The notes beneath the pieces were generated by a model, which was not told the DNA's origin, made no database searches, and saw nothing but the letters and a program-made list of their open reading frames with translations. Shown here one piece after another: positions 58,546 through 64,000 of a stretch of 64,000 nt of DNA (its first letter is position 1; every line of letters begins with the position of its first letter). The translations under genes were made by a program, and so were the position numbers. The DNA is taken from positions 1-64,000 of the forward strand of contig JALMLS010000548.1 in NCBI GenBank assembly GCA_038496445.1, in the 5' to 3' direction. Source of the DNA: Trichosphaerium sp. ATCC 40318. Lineage: Eukaryota > Discosea > Flabellinia > Trichosidae.

Positions 58546-61500
58546 ATGGCGAATACTATCCTAGAGGCCTACTTGGATGAATTGGATAGTTTAATAGAAA
58601 ATGAACAAGAAGAGCGTGATGCGGTTGCTATCACCCAAGATCTAGCCAACGTTGTCAAAAATGAAGTATTACAGGAAGATTTGAGTACAACACATTAACT
58701 TTCGAATAATCTGTAACGTAACTACCAGATTTGTGCAGTTCGCTTCTTTTACAGTCTAACAAGAGCGTCCTAAAATTCCTACAAAAGACGACAACTCCAT
58801 CATTCAAACACTTTAACAAAGCCAGAGAAGAACTGTTAAGGCTCGTTAATGACTATGTAAAGATCCTTGGACCCGGTGGCGTACAAGAGTTCGCTATTGA
58901 CATAAAAGTACAAATAACATTTTTATATTCAGTATTAATGATCTAACACGATCAAGGATACTTGTGTAGGTATTTTCAGGCGTGAGACACAATCGCGAGT
59001 GAGATCAGTACGTGCTAAACCGAGTTTTTTTATTTTTTTGATAATTGTTTTTCGCGCGTTTGTTTAAATTCTGAGCTTATTCTTAGGCTACGTTCTTGCC
59101 TATCATTACAATAATAAGGTATTATACTTTTATTGAAAAAAAATCAGTTAACGTCACGTGTAGGTTTAAAGTAAAGTTTTTGGATGCTGAGAAATTTGGC
59201 GTGAGAGAAATGGCTGACGTGTATCCTTAAAAAAAGACTGTTTTGGAAAGTGATTACTCTTTTTTTTCTCCATCACACCAGAACGACTTTATGTTCTCTT
59301 TGTTCTCCAGAATAACGGTAGCAAAAAGAATTTGAAGGATTTCAACTGTTTTGCTTGTTTTTTTCTTGTTTATTTTTCCTTGACGCTTTCAGATACGTGA
59401 GGGAGTTTAAAGTTGGACAATCTATGCTACAAACATTACAAGGGAATATACTAGATTTCTTGGGAATTTTGACAGAGTATTATCCTGAACACTTGTTTGA
59501 TAAGTCTAAAGAAATCCAATTCTTGCTACTTGAGTCATTATCTAGCCAATTCCGATCAAAGAAAGCACCTAAACTTAGCATTATAGTTGGTAGTATCAAA
59601 GGTATGTTTTATGCTAAATAGCTACTTGAGGAATAAGCGAGGTACTCACTGACACCTGTAGGTTTACGCTCTTACCTTGTACATTTCTCCGGCGATTTTT
59701 TCGTGGATCCAAAAAATGTAGAGTTAGCATACCGTTGTATTATCAACGGTTCGTTAAATCGAGATGTGGAGGCTGTTTCTAAAAACTATAACTTACCAAA
59801 AGGCACGTGGAAGTTAACCAACTGCGTTTGTATCGAAGTAAAAATTGACATCTGTTTAGCTGCGTTGCGCTTCATTGCAAGACATGCCAGTATATTTAAA
59901 CGCTACATAACAGAGCGAAGTAATATTGTTTACACTTCTATTCGACATTACTGTACCCATCGAGATAATAAGGTCAGATGGGCAGCCTTCCCTGCTCTAG
60001 AAGCTGTACTGGTACTGAACAGAAATTCCTTGTATTTTTTTTTGTTTGACTTCTTGATAGGTCCAAGTGTCAAATGAGCTCGTGTCAGGCGGTAGGAACA
60101 TTCAAAGTAACATGGAGACATACAAGGTAATCGAAGGGTTTGTTAAGATTTACTAATTATTTAAAGTTCTTTATGCAAGAGTTTTGGCATGGCGTTGATT
60201 CTCAGGTGAGTAGTATAAATCAAGTGTCTATTTATATTCGCGGATTTGGTCGATTTGCTGCGCCTACTAGAAAGTTTTTGGATGTCTCTGAGGTAAAACG
60301 TATGCTTCATAAGCTGTTCTTGTATTCCGAGCGTTATTACTCCGGGTACGCTTGATTTTTTTTAGCTGACACGTGATCTCTTTATTTTTTAACGCTCTGT
60401 AACTTTTTGTTTACAACGTAATTATAGGACTTCCAATGTATTTGAAAATATGGAAGATACAATAGAACACTTGCCTAGTTTCATTAATGCATTTGCAAAT
60501 ATTCTCCTTGAACTGGATGATATTGAAGAGTCTTACTTGGAAAATCTTGAGCGTGTTATTGGTAAGGCTTTAATTTTGCAATTCAAGCAGTAAACTTTTG
60601 CAAAGTCTTACTGTTATGTTTTTTACAGGCACATTTTTTATGGTATTTCCTCAATTGTATGAAAAGCAACGAAAGAAACACTACGAGTACGGTTATAATC
60701 ACGTGATTTTTTTTTCCCTTTGTTTTTCTGTTAAACCTTGAATTTCAGGGCTCTGGCAAGATTGTTTATATCTTTGTACTCAAAGAATGCTTCGTTAAAG
60801 AACTTACTTCGCGGTGTTGTATTTCAGGTACAAGAACTTAATTTTTGTTGGATTGATTTTATTGATGAAATGGTTAGGGCCTTACACTTACTTTCTCAAA
60901 ACCGATGCCTACACGTAGAACACAGTATTCAGGTTGGTCAAATCAAAACGAATTATACAGAGAATATCAACACTTGTGGCGTAACTTCTTGGACCCAAAG
61001 ACACCAGAAGGTAAGAAACGTATGTTGAATCTGGAGATAACCGTACTTTTCGTATAGATTTGAACTTCCCTGAAGACCAGCGAAAGCATTTGTGTTCAAT
61101 TTTATACGACAGCTTCATGTCAGCAACATTAGAGATCCTTAAAAAGTTGGAGTTGCGCTATATTGTGCAACAAACAGACGAGCCTGATCTCAAGAAAAAT
61201 GAGAAAAAAGAAGGAAAAGAGGAGGAAGCAAAGCCTAAGGCCGCTGCTGAAGGTGATGGGAAAAGTGTATGGTATATCCAATGTTAATACAAGGATTAAC
61301 TCTATAACTATAGGAGGCTGCAGACGCAATGGATGTAACTGCATTACGTCCAACAAGTCCAAAGGACTTTGAACTATTTTTAAACATGGTGTCGTTTTGT
61401 AAACTCATATTACCGGATGTGCATCAAGACTTCTTTGGTAGATGGCTGTATTTACTAGGCAAAGAGATTGTTACCAAATCTAACAAGTTTCCATTAAGTA

Positions 61501-64000
61501 CGTTGTTGTAGATATTTCAACAAACCAAAGTTAACTTTCTGTTAGTTAGCGGATTTTACAGTTTGCTCAGCGTTTGTCTAAAAATAGCGTCTTCACAGAA
61601 TTATTTTGAGTCTGTGGATAATGGAGATACCCCAGTAGTACTACATATTAGTCAAAAATACTACCTACTTATAATTTAAAGGATGCAGATGACATGCAGA
61701 TTTCGGAGCTTGAGAACAAAAAGCTCTGTTTTAAAATGTTCTCTAAGTTCCTTCAAGAAGTCTTTGTTCGTATCAAGCAGTACAAGGATGAACTGTTAAG
61801 TTCATGTCTACAGCTTGTATTGTCTATTCCAAAACAATTTGTACATATTCCACAGCTCATACCGTCACTTCAAATGGCGTTCAGACTTGGTCTTACGTAT
61901 CAACCTCAATCAACTTTTTGCTTTTAATTTCTTTTTTTACCTTGATTTTTTCCTTCACTACCCCAGCTATACACCTATGGCTGATCTTGGGCTCGATACA
62001 ATAAATTACTGGTATGTTTCACTTGCTGGTTAGGGATCAGAAGTCGTCTCACTCTTTTTGTGCAGGTTTAATGTTAAAAAAGAAGAACTAAATGAACATC
62101 TGCATAAAATCTTGCCTTTGCTGAATGATTATCTTCGCCTTACTGACACAGAAACTGAATCAGCTGCTTTGGGACAAAAAGAGGATATGGAGAAAATTGA
62201 GCAAAACAAAGCAGCGGAAGAAAAGAGTGAACAGTACGAAGTCAAAATCAAAATCTTGAAATTGTTGGCAAGATTTGGAGGAGATAACATTAACTTGATA
62301 AAAGATGTCAACCTCTCTTCAGTGCGCTTTTACTTAACAACCTTCATCCTGGTTTACTGAATTTACCACTGTTACTGACGCGTGATTTCTATAGGATTCA
62401 GATTCAGCTATGGCATGGGATACAGTCAAACGTGTTGCGTTTTACCTTCCATTCCAAAACTTAAAACCAAAGTTGATGCTTGACGAAATGTTACCTCGTA
62501 TTACTGAGCTTGCAGAGGTACATTCCACTTATTATACCACTCATTGCTCATTATTCCTTGTAGAACTCTAGCGACAGACAGACAAAGGTTGCTGCGTGTG
62601 AATTGCTCCATTCACTCATACTATTAATGCTTGGTAGCAACGCAAAACCTAAACCTGTACGACCTTAACTTTTTTACTTGTCTCTGTTTTTATAAAGTCG
62701 TAGGATCCTTTGTTTAAGTTGTATGGGAAACTATTCCCTGCAGGTAATATTACCCATCTAAGTCAATACCAAGTTTCTCACATACTTGTAGTTATAAGAC
62801 TCGCTTGCGATGCTGAGCAAGTGGCTAGACAACTTTTTGAAGCATTGACAATGCAACTCATTCATTGGTTTACTAAAAATATGAAATTTGAAAACCCTGA
62901 CACAGTAGCATTACTAGACTCAATAATAGAAGTAAGTGTTGGCAGCAACTAAATGGAAAATATGTATGTTTGTTAACCTTTTCGTTCTAGGCTGTTGGTG
63001 ATTCATCTAGCTCTGGATTACGGGATTTCGCTGCTAAATGTCTTGCTGAGTTTTTGAGGTGGTCTATTAAACAGAGAACAAAAAAGGTACTGGCTGAGTT
63101 TTATGAAGTGTTGTTTTCATTGTTCTTTTTTTGTCTAACTCATGTGATTAGCAACAAAAAGATAATCCGTTTAATGCACTTTCTCTATTCAAGAGACTTT
63201 ATAGTCTTGCACAACATCCTAACCCTTACAAACGCCTCGGATGTGCCCTTACTTTCAAGGTACATTAATACCGTTACATGCAACAATAACTTATCGGTCT
63301 TTTTTAATGAAGCAACTTTATCGTGTTTTCCGAGAGGAGGAAGCCCTAGTTGACCAATTTGTATTGGAAATGGCTAGTATTATGCTTGTAAGTATGCGTC
63401 TTGCTGCAACAGATCCAGATTCTGTTGGTACAGAGAGATTAGTCGGTCAAGTCCTTGAACATCTTGGAAAGATATTAAAACACTACAGAAAAAAGTTACT
63501 AAAACCTAACCCAAAACGTCGCATGCACAAGAACCTAGTACGCTCTTTTTAATTTACTTTATCTAGCTTACGTCTGCTGTTTAGATAAAATTTGTGGATT
63601 GGCTGTTCAAGGAAGTAGGACGCCAAGAAGAGTGTGTTAGGAGGACGGCATTTTCTTTGTTCCTTACTCTTGTAACAGCTATTCCAGGCACGTGTTTTTC
63701 AATCATATCCAAATAATTTTGTTTACATTCGTACAGAGGTTTCAACGCCAGCAGATTGGCTAGAAAGGAAGGTAACATCAAAAGGAAGTGCTTGGTTAGT
63801 AAAAATCTTTGAAGAGGACCTCATTGTGCGTTACATGTTTCTCTTCGTTCGAAAACTGACTTGCTTTTAACAACAGCCGCTCGATCCCAACACTATGAAG
63901 TATAGTCTTGCTATTAAGTCTCATCAAAGAACAGCTGGTTGTATGGATGGGTATGTTTGGATTCTATCTCATAAGATGATCGATCCACGACGTATTTTCG
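58546..64000 (+). CDS. PRKDC: DNA-dependent protein kinase catalytic subunit (DNA-PKcs), N-terminal part
   Basis: PI3K-related kinase that binds Ku at DNA double-strand breaks in non-homologous end joining. Only about the first 1,150 residues lie here; the FAT, kinase and FATC domains are past the right edge. The start at 58546 reads [24 protein letters not shown]-repeat text follows: [36 protein letters not shown] and [20 protein letters not shown]. Strong orthologue signatures are [105 protein letters not shown] and VYREFREEE-like [15 protein letters not shown]. These match vertebrate DNA-PKcs in order and spacing, not ATM, ATR, TOR or TRRAP. More than twenty short introns. Confidence 0.93.

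Noticed and set aside
1..64000. tRNA, rRNA, snRNA genes and transposons
   Set aside because: I looked for T-loop-like GGTTCGA motifs, long inverted or direct terminal repeats and transposase or reverse-transcriptase text, and saw none that held up. A covariance-model search would be needed to rule out RNA genes.

Overview
This is nuclear DNA from a gene-dense, intron-rich, AT-rich unicellular eukaryote. Nearly every gene is cut by short introns, mostly about 40-90 nt, that very often start GTACG and end TAG or CAG. TTAGGG-type telomere repeats lie at 664-860, next to a degenerate GCTTCGC-rich tandem repeat at 1-540. The window therefore probably begins in or beside a subtelomere. I cannot name the lineage. 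The gene set (Arp2/3, VTC polyphosphate polymerase, Set1, MUN-domain tethering protein, DHCR7, CLU, DNA-PKcs, an EF-hand/PIP-kinase fusion) fits a free-living or parasitic protist or an early-diverging fungus-like organism better than a plant, an animal or yeast.

Layout. 1-860: subterminal repeats, two GCTTCGC hairpins and interstitial telomere tracts. 1.0-8.9 kb, all minus strand: a NEDP1/SENP8 deneddylase, proteasome beta-2 (PSMB7/PUP1), a mannonate dehydratase (UxuA family) and a DDX56/Dbp9 RNA helicase. 9.3-17.1 kb, plus: an aldo-keto reductase and a Set1/COMPASS H3K4 methyltransferase with an RS-rich N-terminus. 17.3-24.7 kb, minus: a CRAL-TRIO (Sec14-like) protein, ARPC1 of the Arp2/3 complex, and a VTC polyphosphate polymerase with an unusual C-terminal extension. 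25.2-32.9 kb, plus: a MUN-domain (Munc13-like) protein and an EF-hand/PIP-kinase fusion. 33.3-40.0 kb, minus: cohesin subunit Scc3/STAG and an unrecognised beta-rich protein. 40.0-41.9 kb: a gene-poor stretch holding a copied gene tail. 41.9-44.0 kb, plus: adenine phosphoribosyltransferase and a cysteine-rich, probably GPI-anchored surface protein with a very recent internal exon duplication. 44.1-48.1 kb, minus: a type II membrane glycosyltransferase-like protein and 7-dehydrocholesterol reductase. 48.3-53.7 kb, plus: CLU/CLUH. 54.2-56.3 kb: two intronless genes, one a MORN-variant repeat protein. 56.6-58.5 kb, minus: a DnaQ/epsilon-like DEDDh exonuclease. It is head-to-head, 90 bp apart, with the 5' part of a DNA-PKcs gene that runs off the right edge.

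Most genes are housekeeping genes and form no shared pathway, as expected for a eukaryotic chromosome arm. Possible functional links are the PIP kinase, MUN, Sec14-like and Arp2/3 genes (membrane traffic and phosphoinositide signalling), and the exonuclease beside DNA-PKcs (DNA ends). The most unusual items are the DNA-PKcs orthologue, the VTC protein extension, the EF-hand/PIP-kinase fusion, the intronless MORN gene that looks like giant-virus homologues, the exon duplication with its dispersed 3' relic, and the strong GTACG donor preference. Exon ends were placed by eye from reading frame, splice dinucleotides and family alignment from memory, so individual boundaries may be off. Gene spans run from the proposed start codon to the stop codon and include introns.
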